Assembly (NCBI RefSeq): GCF_030272615.1
Contig: NC_081415.1
Span: 186,375,994-186,435,993, forward strand
Origin: Cryptomeria japonica
Lineage: Eukaryota; Streptophyta; Pinopsida; Cupressales; Cupressaceae
Length of the DNA stretch: 60,000 nt
Reading direction: 5' to 3'
Program-made: the position numbers and the translations under genes
The notes under the pieces: generated by a model
Told to the model about the DNA's origin: nothing
Databases searched by the model: none
The model's input: only the letters and a program-made list of their open reading frames with translations
Shown: positions 22,490-34,002 of the stretch, in pieces
How positions within the stretch are numbered: the stretch's first letter is position 1
How the letters are laid out: each line of letters begins with the position of its first letter

Positions 22490-25400
22490 CTAGTGCAAAA
22501 TTTGAAAAATGTCTGCAACAACCAAGTTAAGACCTTGCAAAAAATTAGAACTATTAGCAATAATGTCTTCAGTCTATTTGATCATCCCAGTTAGATAATG
22601 CATATGTTGCTCTGGTGATCTTCTTCCTTGAATAATTGCCTTAGATAATGCATTTCGGTGTGTTAAAAGGTTGTCCAATCTAGGACCAAGTTTATTCTTC
22701 AGCTCTCAGGTTTTCATCCTCAATCTAGCCTTTTCCTTTTTCCAGATTTTAAATTTTCTCTTCATAAACTATTATTTCCTAATCCAAAATAGATGTCAGT
22801 TTCAAAGAACTAATCAAGTTATCTTCCATGTCATCAATTTCTTTCTGTGTTTTCTTAATCTGATCATCAATATCTGTAGTCAAATGGTGAGGTTTGCAAG
22901 TTTCTCTATACAATTCCTTATACTCCAAAATAGTTGAGTTTAATGCCGGTAATAAAGAATCAATTTATCCTGTACAGTCCTTAATAGTTGTTAATGAATT
23001 CTCCCTTCTCCTTATTAACCCTGTCCTGAGTAGTCTCCTTATTAAGCTTATCTATAGACTAAATGTTAGAAGAAATAAATTTAGACAATGTGTCCAATTT
23101 ACCTATAGAGCCAACAATGTTATGCACCTTACATGCCGGTGCTATCATTTGCAAAATTGGTAAAGTATCATCAATAGCCTCAAATGCTAAGGCATTGCAT
23201 TCAGATATCTTCTTAATATAGAATCCAACAAAACATTTGTCACATTAGTCGGTCTCAAATCCATCATGGATGTGCTAGGTTCTGCAATGATTTTCATCTT
23301 TGCTTCATCAGATACCTGTTCAACAGCCTTAACCACTTCCTCTTTTTCTTTCTCTTCCTTACTCTTATCCACTACTAGTTCAGGTGTTTTCTATTCTTGT
23401 TCTTTCTTTGCTATTTTCTCTACATTTCTAGATATCTCCTCAACACTTTCTAAAATAGAGGTTTTACTTACTACAATATTGATACCCTGAGTGTCAACAT
23501 TCATTGTAAATAAAATGTTTAACTCCAAATCAATATTATCAGTCTTTACTTCCTCTGCCATTCTTTCCTCATGCTAATCCTGTATCTCAATCGGTGCCTC
23601 TGCCACTACCAATGGGGTGTCTTCAGCTGATGGGGGTAAGTTATCCTTAATAGTTAAATCAAGAATACTACCAATCTTATTCTTTCCTTTATCACCCTGC
23701 TCGTATACCTTAGTAAAAGGTTTATCAATTTTCTGCCTATCTTTTTCTTCCCTCTTCTCCTTCTCAACAAAGAATATATCCCACTTACCTGTTGTTTCAT
23801 CTGCTATTTCCTTCACTTTGCTAGCCATGAGGCTAACCTGTCGGTGAGTGCTAGCAAAAACTGTTCGGTTGGCTTCAACATTTAATTCATCTATCTCTTG
23901 TCGAGATTTAACAAGGTGAACTTCCAACAGAGCCACAACCTTCAATTTATTATCAAGTTCCATGATCGACATTCTCTTCGCTTCAAGTCTCAAATATAGA
24001 TCATTAGGTAAAACATCTATAACCTCAATAAGTACCTTCTTGTATATGTCAAGATATAAAATTATGCTCTCCTCAATGGTTTCGTTATCAGAATCCTTAA
24101 ATGTATGATAACACTTGTTAATATTACCAAGATTTCCATCCTGAGTAATCTCATTTACAAGTTCCTCTAGAGAAAGAGTGTTGGTTACCTTAGGTTCCAG
24201 TTTCTTTGGTGTAACTTTCTTCTTCTGAATACTAGGCTTCCTCACAACCTATTATTTCTTTCTAGGTGTTCTTATCCTCTTTAGAGATGGAGCAGGTGCC
24301 GGTGAGGATTTCCTTTTCTTCCTTTCTACTCTTTTGAATTCAGTTGCCTTATCACTGTTGGTTTCAAAAGAGGTAACAACTGGTGAAATGTGTGTTACTG
24401 GTTGCTATTCAATTTTTATTTCTTTCATTCTCTCAGCAACACCACTCATCTAATCAAGTCCTAATAGTCCTTTCTCAACATCTTCTACAAATTTTGATGC
24501 ATCTTTCAATATTTTGTCTCTTTTCTTCCTCAGCTTCTGAATAGCTACATCACTTTCTATTGTTTTTGCAATACCAAATATCTTCTCTTTCGGTTCTGGT
24601 GGAGCATCAAGTAGTATTTTTGCATAGGATTCAGGAATATTTAAGTCTACTTCATAGCCTATTTCTATTATCCAAATGGTTCTAGGAGTAACTACCTCCA
24701 TCCATATCTCATCTCTTTTAACAACAAAGCATATCTGTTTATCATATTTGTCAACAATGCTTTGAGGGATTCTTTCCCTTTCCTTCATCTTAGCTTGAAA
24801 GCTTTGGAAATAGTCATTTACCTGCTTATCACCATCAGGACCCATACTGGTAATTGCTTCCATGATCTGTTTTCCAACAGGGATGTCATATGCAAAGTCT
24901 TTGTGACCAATACCAAGAATCTCCTTTGAGAAATAAAGCATTAAACATACAAGTAGATATCCAAATCTGAAAGTTCCCTTCTTGTCACCCTTAATCTTCA
25001 TCAAATTTTCCATCAGTTCATCCTTCAACCATTCACAAATATCAATTATAGAACTGTTCTTCACCATCTCATATGCACTGTGAATACATAGACTGGAAAC
25101 ATAATTCAACTTATTAGTATGAGAAACTTTGTAACCAATGACCATACTCACATAGTTGACATTTTCATCAATGATATCACTAACCCTAAGTGATCTGTTG
25201 TTTGATGTTGCACCGGTTAGGTTCATAACCTCCTTGTTTGGTATTTTCTTTTTCTTCTTAGGCCTAGTGCCGGTAGAAGGTAAACCAATGACAGCCTTAA
25301 TTGCCTCCTTAGTGATCTTGAAAACTGAATCTAACCACAAAAATTCACCATGAACCCTGCTAAGAACATAATGGACAATCTCATCTGGAAATTCAAGAAT

Positions 25401-25715
25401 GTTCAAGATATCAACAAATCCTAAGTCTTCAACAATCTTGTGTTCTAGTTTGATTAAACCTTATTTATCAGTTATAACATTCTTGAACATATTCTTCAAA
25501 TCATCAGACCCTAAATTTTCAATTTTACAGTGAATGTATGCCCTAGGGTCTTCAACAAAAGCAACTCCCTCTGAAATCTTAGAAAATGCACCAATGGAGT
25601 CATCCAACTTTGCTATCTTAGGAATTATCTTGAAAATGGGTCTAGGATGCTTAATATTTTCCACCATAGTAGGGTTTGCAATGAATTTAGGAATGGAAGA
25701 TGAAGAAGCCATCAT
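22490..25715 (-). pseudogene. Element D ORF2, large protein of unknown function
   Basis: Starts at the ATG at 25715 (MMASSSSIPKFIANP) and ends at about 22490, roughly 1070 codons with a handful of stops and shifts. Open pieces are 25461-25859, 24450-25406 and 23574-24245. It aligns along its length with ORF2 of element C. The N-terminal half is globular: DPRAYIHCKIENLG, LSRVHGEFLWLDSV, KAVIGLPSTGTRP, RSLRVSDIIDENV, ICEWLKDELMENL, GTFRFGYLLVCLMLYF and RTIWIIEIGYEVD. A basic Lys/Pro-rich stretch (KKKVTPKKLEPK) follows, then ANRTVFASTHRQVSLMASKV, an acidic/Lys-rich section and a coiled-coil C-terminus. No signal peptide, clear membrane segment or catalytic motif. I do not recognise the family; its phrase style recalls plant-transposon ORFs with a transposase-like label, but that is only an impression. 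Confidence 0.75.
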
Positions 25716-26021
25716 ACTGAATAAATACCTTTCTCTGCAAGTGAAATCCTTTGGATGCCTTGAAAATATCTTAGTTGCTTCGCCTCTTGAATTCCTTTTC
25801 TCTCTTTCACGATCTTCAAATATTTGAATGCTTGGTAAGTCAAAATGATAGGTTATCACACTTTTTAACCAAAAAGCTCGCCAACAACAACATTAAATGC
25901 TTCTCCGGTTAAGTGAATACTTAACATGTCTACCAGTAAAGAAGAATTAAGACTTGCTACCACCATCTGAGGGTAAAATGCATGATCTTCAATGAGCTAC
26001 CTTACCCCTAAGGATTACTCC
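25716..26021 (-). other. Spacer between ORF1 and ORF2 of element D
   Basis: About 300 bp without coding signal, the same length as the ORF1-ORF2 spacer of element C (53535-53840). An RT domain could not fit. The equal spacing in two separate insertions argues that the absence of pol is the family design and not a deletion in one copy. Confidence 0.6.
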
Positions 26022-27136
26022 TTAGTTAGATGAAGAATCATCTGCTGGTGCAGGACTACTTTGTTTTGCTGGTGCAGAGACAGACTCATCATTTCTCTGA
26101 TCTCTCTTCTTGATCCATTGTTTAGTAAATTCTTGCTTGATCTCATTTACCTTTTCCTTGCCTTTGTCATTAGATCCTTTGTTGTTTCCTGGTAGATTCT
26201 TGTTTCTACAAAATCTTGCAATATGCCCAATCTTGTTACATGCATAACAAGTTACTTGTTTCTTTGAATTGCTTTTCCATAACCTTGACCAGTTTGAGTT
26301 CTACATTGATTAGAAAGATGACCAAATCTGCCACAAGCATAGCATTTTACATTGATTTTGCACATGTCTGAGTTATGACCATATTTATTGCATTTTGAAC
26401 ATTGACCAATGGATGAATTTGTATTCTGATTATTCCTATATCTGCACTGATTTTCTCTATGACCGATTTTGTTGCAATTAAAACATTTGTAATTGAATTT
26501 ATAAGCAATAGGTTGTCTTACCGGTTTGCTGTGATCATGATTGTTTGCAGTACCAGAACTTTCTCCATGTTCAAATCCAAGTCCAACTGTTTCTCCATTA
26601 GGTTTTTGACTTTTTAGCATATCATCAAGCTTATTTGAACTCTTTTTGAATTTGTCTTTGTATTCATTTGCACTGACTAGCTCACCTTCCAGAGTGCCAA
26701 CTTGTCCAATAAGTTCCTCCTTGTCATGTTGCATCTAAATCAACTCTATTTTAAGCATGTCATTATCATAACTAAGCCTTAGAGATTCATCTGATCTTTC
26801 ATTAAGTCTTCTAACCAAATCTTCATCATTCTTCTTCCTATCTTCAATATCCTTGCATAGTCTCATGGTTAAGTCTTGCATCTCATTCCTCATGTTACTA
26901 TTCTCTTGTCTTAGTTTGTCTGCAATATCTCTAAGAGTCTCCTTTTCTTCATCATCTTGTTTTTGCAATGACTCACAAAATTCCTTTCTCTTACTCTATG
27001 CCATGACCAGGTTTTCTTGAATTGCTTTAATGAATTCCCTAACAGATCTAAGTTCATCTTCCAGTTTGATATTCTTTAATTTTTCTGCATCAAAATCTTC
27101 AAGAGCTCCTTCCAACTGTTGTCTCAAATTTTCCAT
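26022..27136 (-). pseudogene. Element D ORF1, coiled-coil and four zinc knuckles (gag-like)
   Basis: Starts MENLRQQLEGALEDFDAEKL at 27136 and ends SSSN at about 26022. The first half is a long, highly charged coiled coil (open at 26735-26968). The second half (26252-26734) has three CCHC zinc knuckles, CFNCNKIGHRENQC, CSKCNKYGHNSDMC and CYACGRFGHLSNQC. A fourth, CYACNKIGHIARFC, follows a stop. Zinc knuckles bind nucleic acid and are typical of gag nucleocapsid. The tail is Ser/Ala/Pro-rich. Stops lie at about 27000, 26733 and 26250. Four knuckles are more than the one usual in Ty1/copia gag. Confidence 0.85.
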
Positions 27137-27187
27137 CGGTACTAGTTTCAGAATCTTCCTCAAGCTGTTAGGCTTCTACAAATAGAG

Positions 27188-27205
27188 GACCATGCTCTGA
27201 TACCA
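27188..27205 (-). promoter_or_regulatory. Primer-binding site of element D (initiator tRNA-Met)
   Basis: Minus strand TGGTATCAGAGCATGGTC, two bases after the LTR end CTAACA. TGGTATCAGAGC is the classical plant Ty1/copia PBS, complementary to the 3' end of initiator tRNA-Met. Confidence 0.92.
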
Positions 27206-27207
27206 AT

Positions 27208-28091
27208 TGTTAGATACTCAGTTAATCCCAAAGACACTGAGGAGAGGGGGGTGAATTAGTGTCTAACCGGTAGATGAAATATTTAAACTTATTTGCAATA
27301 CTGTAATAGGAATTAATGTACCGGTAAACAAATAATGATGCAATAAAGAGAAATAAGAGAAACAACATCAATGCACACCATAACACAATATATTTTGGCG
27401 AGGAAGCTCGGTAAGGGAAAAACCTCAGTGGGATTTGTGACCCACAATATTTACTCACTGGCCATATGAATAAATATTACTCAGTACAATAGGGGCCTGC
27501 ACATGTAGGAAGGCCAACAACCTATAGCTCACTACTCAACAACAAAACAGGAGTCCCACTGACTAAAAAATTGGATGGTTAAGTCCAATACAATGTACTG
27601 CTTGAAAATAGCATCTACAATGCTGGATTCAGTACTAGTTTAAGCTTTGTCTGATACCTCTGCCAAAACCTTGTCACAGAATAGTCTTTGTTCTCAAAAT
27701 AAATACATCAAAGTACATAAACAACTATTCGGTATCATATCTCTATCCTATCACTTTCACCTTTTATCACCATTACATCAATTACCACACATACAAAATG
27801 ACCTACAAGATCTCATACATATATGAGTCTTTACAATACATCATGTTGGCTATACAAATATAATTTACATTATAATACATTTCACATAAACAAAACTATA
27901 TCCATGTTGGCCTAGAATGTCGGTATGATTTGTTGCCAGTGTAAATTGGATGCCGGTGTGAATGATCTTTGTTGTAGTTGCCGGTGCCGGTATGTGAAGT
28001 CAATTGCTGGTATAACCATGTAGTACCTATAGAACCCTGTTGCCATCAATGACAACATCAACCATTCTCATCTGGGTGTATAATTCCAACA
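27208..28091 (-). repeat. 5' LTR of element D
   Basis: 884 bp. Minus-strand ends are TGTTGGAATTATACACCC and GAGTATCTAACA. It is bordered outside by TATTC (28092-28096) and inside by the PBS. Near its 3' end come GGGTCACAAATCCCACTGAG and TTTTTCCC, a block also present in the LTRs of element C and solo LTR E. Confidence 0.92.
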
Positions 28092-28096
28092 TATTC

Positions 28097-28631
28097 TCCA
28101 TATTTCCCATGTTCAAACCTTGCAAATACCATAGGCATAAAATAGAAGTCAAAACTCCATTTCAATAAAATTTTAGAGAAACAAATAAATTGGATACGAG
28201 AAATTTGAGACCTATAATAATAATTAGACACTTATCATTACTCTTTCCAACACGTATAATAAATTTTGATTTTAAATAATTTTTTATAATGAGTTAATTT
28301 TAAGGTTTGGATAAAATTAAAATTAAAATTAAATAATATTGCACTTCTTTTCTAGCATGTGCATTCTATCATTATTTACCATTTTTAGTTATACTTTTCG
28401 TTTAGGTATAGCAAACCTTCTATTGCCTCAAGAGATTATTAACACTTCAAGTAGTGGTTCTCAAGAAACCATAACCCCATTTAATGTAGTATACATAATT
28501 TTCACCATTGAATGAGCCATCTAGATTTGTGAATTAGAATGAAATTCATGAGAGTAACATCAATTTTTTTAAATAAAGTTTTAACAAGTTGTCATGAGAT
28601 CATTGAACAAGTAAGGGAAACAAGTCTAGGC
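28097..28631. other. Gene-free AT-rich stretch
   Basis: The pre-insertion neighbour of element D. It holds runs of TTAAAATTAAAATTAAA at about 28310-28335. No ORF, repeat or signal that I can support. Confidence 0.5.
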
Positions 28632-28750
28632 ACATACCTCCCTCTTTCTATGTCTCTCTACTTATCCATCATTTCTCTATTTTTGTCCCTCCCTCTCTAC
28701 CTATTTTTATATATCTCTTGCTCTCTCTATCTAGCTCCATATCTCTCTTT
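28632..28750 (+). repeat. Pyrimidine-rich (TCTC/CCCTC) array 1
   Basis: Irregular CTCTCTATCT and CCCTCCCTC words. A 79-residue ORF over it is Ser/Leu-rich only because of the repeat. It resembles the larger array about 310 bp to the right. Confidence 0.8.
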
Positions 28751-29064
28751 ACTCACTCACACGCAACAAGTTAAATAATCTAAGAATAATTAAAAATATC
28801 TTCATGTTTTATCATAAATTGTTAGAAAATAATAACTCAATATGAAACAATGTCTAATGAAAAAAGCACAAATAATACATGGAAAAAAGTTAATTCTAAC
28901 AAATTCAATAATCATTTGAGAAAAAGGAGGAAAGGTATTCACATGGCGTAGTTCGGTTAAGTGTTGGCAAGCCATTTGATCATGATGTTTAGCACAATCT
29001 AAACATTTTCATATAATTAAATTTATTCATTTTTTATATCATGTTTTGAATTGGACCTAAATAA

Positions 29065-29432
29065 ATCTCTATCTTCCTCTCTCCCCATCTATATCTACAC
29101 ATTTCTCCTCTCTCTACCAATTCAATTATCTCTTTCTCCCAAAGCTTGTTTCTACACCTCTATATCTACATCTCTTTGTTTCTCTATCTCTATATTTTCA
29201 TATTCCCTTTTATGTCTTTCTTCATCTCCATCTCTATCTCATTGTCTTTGTATCTCTCTTCCCTTATATATATCCCTCTCTCTAACTTTCTCTAATTCAC
29301 TTCCTATCTCTCCCTCTCTATATATGTTTCTCCTATCTCAATCTATCCCTCTCTCCTTTGTCTCTTTATTCTTCCATTTATTTCTCTCTGTTTCACTCTC
29401 CTTCTCCATCTACATCCCCTCTCCATCGCCCC
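29065..29432 (+). repeat. Pyrimidine-rich (TCTC/TATCTC) array 2
   Basis: About 370 bp of CTCTCTATCTC, TCTCCATCTC and CCCTCTC words, almost pure C/T on the plus strand with some A. A 133-residue Ser/Leu/Pro ORF is repeat translation. It could adopt purine-strand structures, but nothing shows a function. Confidence 0.85.
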
Positions 29433-30549
29433 TCTTCCTATTGCAAACATAATTGGAGCCATCTTATTGATTCAAAGATTCTATTTTAGTCATGTTCATA
29501 TCCATGCAAGTGGATGCATAGTTGGTTTTAAGCTACCATTTCTCCATTGAGACATTTATTACATAAATATTATCATTTTCTAAATGACCTACAGATAGAC
29601 ATCATGTACTACACAAATGTATACAAAAAATAGATCACTTTTTTTCCCAATTGAATTTTGACACCTTCAGCGTACCCATTGCACACCAAGATGCAATTGC
29701 TATTAACCTATATCTTTAACCACATATGAGCAATATATTTTGTAGGTTTCCTCAACCAGCCTTCAATTTCACCCCATTAACAACATGGTATATTTCATTC
29801 ATATTTTAGGTCTGCAGTCTTGTTGGGTTGAATGGGGTGGTGTGATCAAAGCACCCATGTTGTCCATTTGGAGCCTCAGTCATATATCAAGAAAAATTAT
29901 AGTGATTAGGGGAAAGGAACTAGTAGTTGCGCACCCTAACTTCGCTCTTCTCAAAATCCTACGTGAAAATTTCAAATCACTTTGATTTTTTTATAGCAAC
30001 TTACTTGGCAAGTTCCCTACTTATAACTAAGGTTTCATTGTCACATCATCAAATATGATGCCACATCAACATGCTTTTTGCCAAGGTGTCCAAAACAGCC
30101 CAAAAAAAAGGGAGACCAATAGGTGTGCGAAAGGGCCCCAATACTTGTGCAGCTAATGTGGCATCACATGATTGGTTACTTTTCACAACAAATGGTACAT
30201 TTCATTCAATTATTGGTAGTTATCATACAACTATTGGTGCAATGTTATACAAAGATTGGACATTAAATCAACAAGTATGGGGGTATTAAATCAACAACTT
30301 CTATCACAAGAATTGGAACACAATCAACCACTGGATCCTTTCCCCTAACTAACTCAAGAAAAAACAAAAAAAATTAGAGATTAACTAACTCAAGCCTAAA
30401 TGAAAAAATTAGTCCATTAGGAAACGAAACGGAAAGTAAAAAGTGTAATGTATCCCATGACTGAATTTTGGCTAGGCTGTCCATTCATAGGATGAATAAA
30501 AAACAAATATATGTCCCACACGTGGCACAAATGAGACAAAAAGAACACT
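29433..30549. other. Gene-free stretch
   Basis: AT-rich with scattered short ORFs and no family motif. A small feature is two CATCA-rich lines around 30045-30070. Nothing else I can support. Confidence 0.45.
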
Positions 30550-30639
30550 TTAAATAGGGATAATATTATGCACTCTACCATCAGGCTCGGTCGCGTCACC
30601 CTGTAACCCAAGTGGGGACATGTGAAGGTGAAGGGACAA

Positions 30640-31745
30640 GCTAGTTAATATGGGCGATTGGAGGTGAACATTGTATGCCCATGGCATGTGGCATGAACCC
30701 TCCTCCATGTAGGGAGTTAATGTGTGAGGCCCAACCGGATCGACGATTGGAGGTGAACATTGTTTGCCCATGGCATGTGGCACGAACCCTCCTCCACATA
30801 GGGAGTTAATATGTGAGGCCCAACCTTCGACACAAGTCTCATTGAGGAGGTGAAGGATGGATCCAATCTTCCACATGCCCTTACATTGGAAAGGGTTATG
30901 AGCATTGTTTAAATTATATTCTAACTTTTTCAAATAGTGTATTCAATAACATGTATGTACCATTCAAAATGATATCATACTCTAACCCAAGCCTTTGATT
31001 TACACAGAAGAGACAGCTAGGAAATAACAAATAGTTTCTCAAAACTATGAGCTCCAAAAATAGATAGTTAAATTGGTCAGCTCCTCCAAGTAGGGAGTTA
31101 ATGTGTGAGGCCCAACCTTTGACACAAGTCTATTGAGGAGGTGAAGGATGGATCCAATCCTCCAAACTCCCTTACGTTGGAAAGGGTTACGAGCATTGTT
31201 TAAATTATATTATAAATTTTTCAATAGTGTATTCGATAATATGTGTGTACCATTAAAAATCATATCATACTCTAACCCAGGCCTTTGATTTACATAGAAG
31301 AGACAGCTAGGAAATAACAAATAGTTTCTCAAAACTATGAGCTCCAAAACTAGATAGTTAAATTGGTCAACTCCTCCATGTAGGGAGTTAATATGTGAGG
31401 CCCAACCGAACCAGCGATTGGAGGTGAACATTGTATTCCCGTGGCATGTGGCGTGAACCCTCCTCCACTTAGGAAGTTAATGTGTGAGGCCCAACCTTCG
31501 ACACAAGTCTCATTGAGGAGATTAAGGATGGATCCAATCCTCCACACTCCCTTACGTTGGAAAGGGTTACGAGCATTGTTTAAATTATATTCTAACTTTT
31601 TCAATAGTGTATTCGATAATATGTATGTAACATTAAAAATCATATCATACTCTAACCCAAGCCTTTGATTTACATAGAAGAGACAGCTAGGAAATAACAA
31701 ATAGTTTCTCAAAACTATGAGCTCCAAAAGTAGATAGTTAATTTG
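30640..31745. repeat. 293-bp direct repeat family, three copies plus fragments
   Basis: Main units at about 30790-31075, 31080-31372 and 31453-31745. Each runs from TAGGGAGTTAATGTGTGAGG through TTGGAAAGGGTTA and GAGCATTGTTTAAATTATATT to GAGACAGCTAGGAAATAACA and GAGCTCCAAAA. Fragments with GGCGATTGGAGGTGAACATTG precede unit 1 and separate units 2 and 3. Units are about 90-95% alike by eye. Minus-strand ORFs across them repeat the same peptide (GWASHINSL) and are not genes. Origin unknown, perhaps a duplicated LTR piece. Confidence 0.8.
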
Positions 31746-31978
31746 GTCAAAATTGGATTCATATTCATATTTTAATGGTCAAAATTGTACTCATTTTAAT
31801 ATTTTAATCTAATAGAGAAGGCATATTCATAAAAAATAATTGGATTCATGTCCCCCACGATCAAAGAGGTCAACTAATTAATTAAATTGGTATATCTTAG
31901 AATAATAAAACTTCTTACAAGATGTTTTATAGCTAAAACTAACCAATCAAAAATATTCCACCTAATATAGTTCTCAAT

Positions 31979-32335
31979 CCTAATATTAGTGTTTTTTTAT
32001 AATATAACTCATTTACTATAATATATTATTTGTGTCAAATACAAAGAATTTTGGGATTCTTCCTAGGTGTGCTATCCCATTCCACAAGGAACCAAATTTA
32101 CAATACTCAAAGATACATGGAAGATGGGTAGGATGTCTAAGATAACCACCGATAGGTCAGAAACAACAAAAATCCAATATAATTTAAGTCCTAATATTAG
32201 TTTTTTTTATATTTTTTTTTATAATATAACTCTTTTACTATAATATATTATTGTTGTCAAATACAAAGAATTTTGGGATTCCTCCTAAGTGTGGTACCCC
32301 ATTCCACAAGGAACCAAATTTACAATATATAAGAA
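31979..32335 (+). repeat. Two-copy direct repeat
   Basis: The block from CCTAATATTAGT through TATAATATAACTC, CAAATACAAAGAATTTTGGG and CATTCCACAAGGAACCAAAT occurs at about 31979-32105 and 32190-32330, separated by about 85 bp of unrelated sequence. AT-rich, no coding. Confidence 0.8.
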
Positions 32336-33302
32336 TTATGTAAATCCATAACCTATGTACGTCAATTATAATTATAATAAGTATTATTTTTTTGTTGTCA
32401 ATTTACACAAAGAGACTTGACTATAATCAAGACAAGTTAAGAGTCTTGTATTCATCTTGTAGAAATCCCTAACATGTTTCTTATCACAACCCATTCTTAG
32501 ATGCAATGCCTAATACATAGATGTACGAATCTTCACAATGCATGTTAGGTCTAGACTAAGTTTGAAATAAGATAGAACCATGCAATGCAATTCTAGATTA
32601 GACTAGATCATATAACATGGCCCCTAATATCAAAAAAAATTCTAGATAAGGTTTTTACATGTACCTTATATCAAATTCATTATTACGTTTCAAATCTTAA
32701 TTATCAATTCTAACAAACTAGTGAATCAACATTGAAGGATTAAATCTATATTGTACCAAAAATAAATTTAACTTGGGGGAGTTAAGATAGAAGATTCAAG
32801 TAACATTATAAAACATAAGATATACCTTGGAAAACCATTTTAGAAAAAAATAGTAAATAACAACAATACTCTCATTACATTCACAACAAAAGAATAATAA
32901 TACAATAAGAATGTATTTTTGCTATCAAATAAATTTTCAACTCTATCAAAATTTAATTCAGTAGTACATATATATTTCAATAGTACATATATATTTAAAA
33001 AAATATAGCATAGTCCAACTCAATTCTTTGATCTATAGCAACTTAGAAGCAATTAGAAAATGATAAATAGTTTCCTAAACCCATGGACTCAAAACTATGA
33101 TACAATTCATTGTTAAATTGGTCAAAATTTATCTCCTATAGCTCACCTCATGAAGACATACTTTCAACATTAAATGTAGTTCTCAAAGGAAGATCTTGAC
33201 CACCACAAGCAAAGAGGCCAACTAGTTAGCTATAGTGCTACATCTTGGAGCAATAAAATATCTTATTAGGCTTAGAGTAATAAAATATCTCAATCACCAC
33301 AA
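32336..33302. other. Gene-free AT-rich stretch
   Basis: A short direct repeat CAGTAGTACATATATATTTC / CAATAGTACATATATATTTA at about 32960-33000. No coding or RNA signal seen. Confidence 0.5.
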
Positions 33303-33330
33303 GCAAAGAGGTCAACTAGTTGACCTCTTT
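33303..33330. repeat. Perfect 28-bp palindrome with paired TTGACC
   Basis: Fourteen bases CAAAGAGGTCAACT are followed at once by their exact reverse complement AGTTGACCTCTTTG, with no loop. It contains two inverted TTGACC boxes, the core of W-box sites for plant WRKY factors. A half-copy, CAAAGAGGTCAACTA, occurs at about 31862 and a near-copy of the left arm at about 33209. Confidence 0.9.
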
Positions 33331-34002
33331 GATTGTGTTCTATTCAAATGTGCTAATAAATAATTGATTATTATAGACAATGAATTATTCTTGATAAAGA
33401 TTAAAGATAACCTAATAGAAACCATATATGAGGATTATTTTTTATAAAATGAATCAAGATCCCATGATTGCCTACAAAACTAAAACAACCTTCTACAAAA
33501 GATAGAAGAAAGAGCATAAATTTCTAATCATGTATGCAAATATATTAGAACAATATGATCAATAAATTAGCATATGCAATACTAGAATATACATATAAAA
33601 ACTTTCTTATATAGGTAAGTTTGAGATATAGGATTGACTAGGATTATGACAAGTGTCTTAATTCTATGTCATGTGACAATTGGGGGATAAGATCACATTT
33701 CTATAAGAGAATCCTAGAAAGCCTCTTAACATGTCAAGTAATCTTAACTTGTGAACATATGTGAAAAAGGTACTAACTAGAAATTCATTAGATAATCTAC
33801 CTTGTTCACACTACAAAGGGGGAAACTAGATTAAAAAAATACCATTTTAACACAACACGACCTTAGGTGCAACTTAGGGAGAATAATGAGCAAATGGAAT
33901 CCCTCACAAATGAAGGGAAGGAGAAAACCCAATGGAAGAAAACTCCTCCCTAAAAGAGAGAAAATGCAAGAAAAATTCTCTCTAGAACATGACACATAAA
34001 AA
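33331..34002. other. Gene-free stretch
   Basis: AT-rich sequence leading into repeat H copy 2. The minus-strand ORF at 33831-34031 has no recognisable feature. Nothing supported here. Confidence 0.45.

Larger units (their letters stand above)
20961..28091 (-). mobile_element. Element D: complete pol-less LTR retrotransposon
   Basis: A full LTR element on the minus strand, flanked by TATTC target duplications (20956-20960 and 28092-28096). It has a 5' LTR (27208-28091), an initiator-tRNA-Met PBS (27188-27205), ORF1, ORF2, a PPT and a 3' LTR (20961-22279). The interior of about 4.9 kb has no protease, integrase, RT or RNase H motif in any frame. Element C has the same design and homologous ORFs. 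PBS type and PPT (AAAGGGGGAGAT next to TGTTG) are those of plant Ty1/copia elements. It must have moved with enzymes supplied by another element. Confidence 0.9.

Noticed and set aside
28539-29452. Ser/Leu/Pro-rich ORFs of 79 and 133 residues
   Set aside because: They lie over pyrimidine-rich arrays and have no composition other than that of the repeat.
30550-30640. tRNA-derived SINE head (minus strand GAGCCTGATGGTAGAGTGC)
   Set aside because: Only a weak A-box resemblance; no convincing B box, poly-A tail or target duplication.
30550-31727. Minus-strand ORFs with repeated GWASHINSL peptides
   Set aside because: They translate the 293-bp repeat units; the peptide repeats with the DNA.
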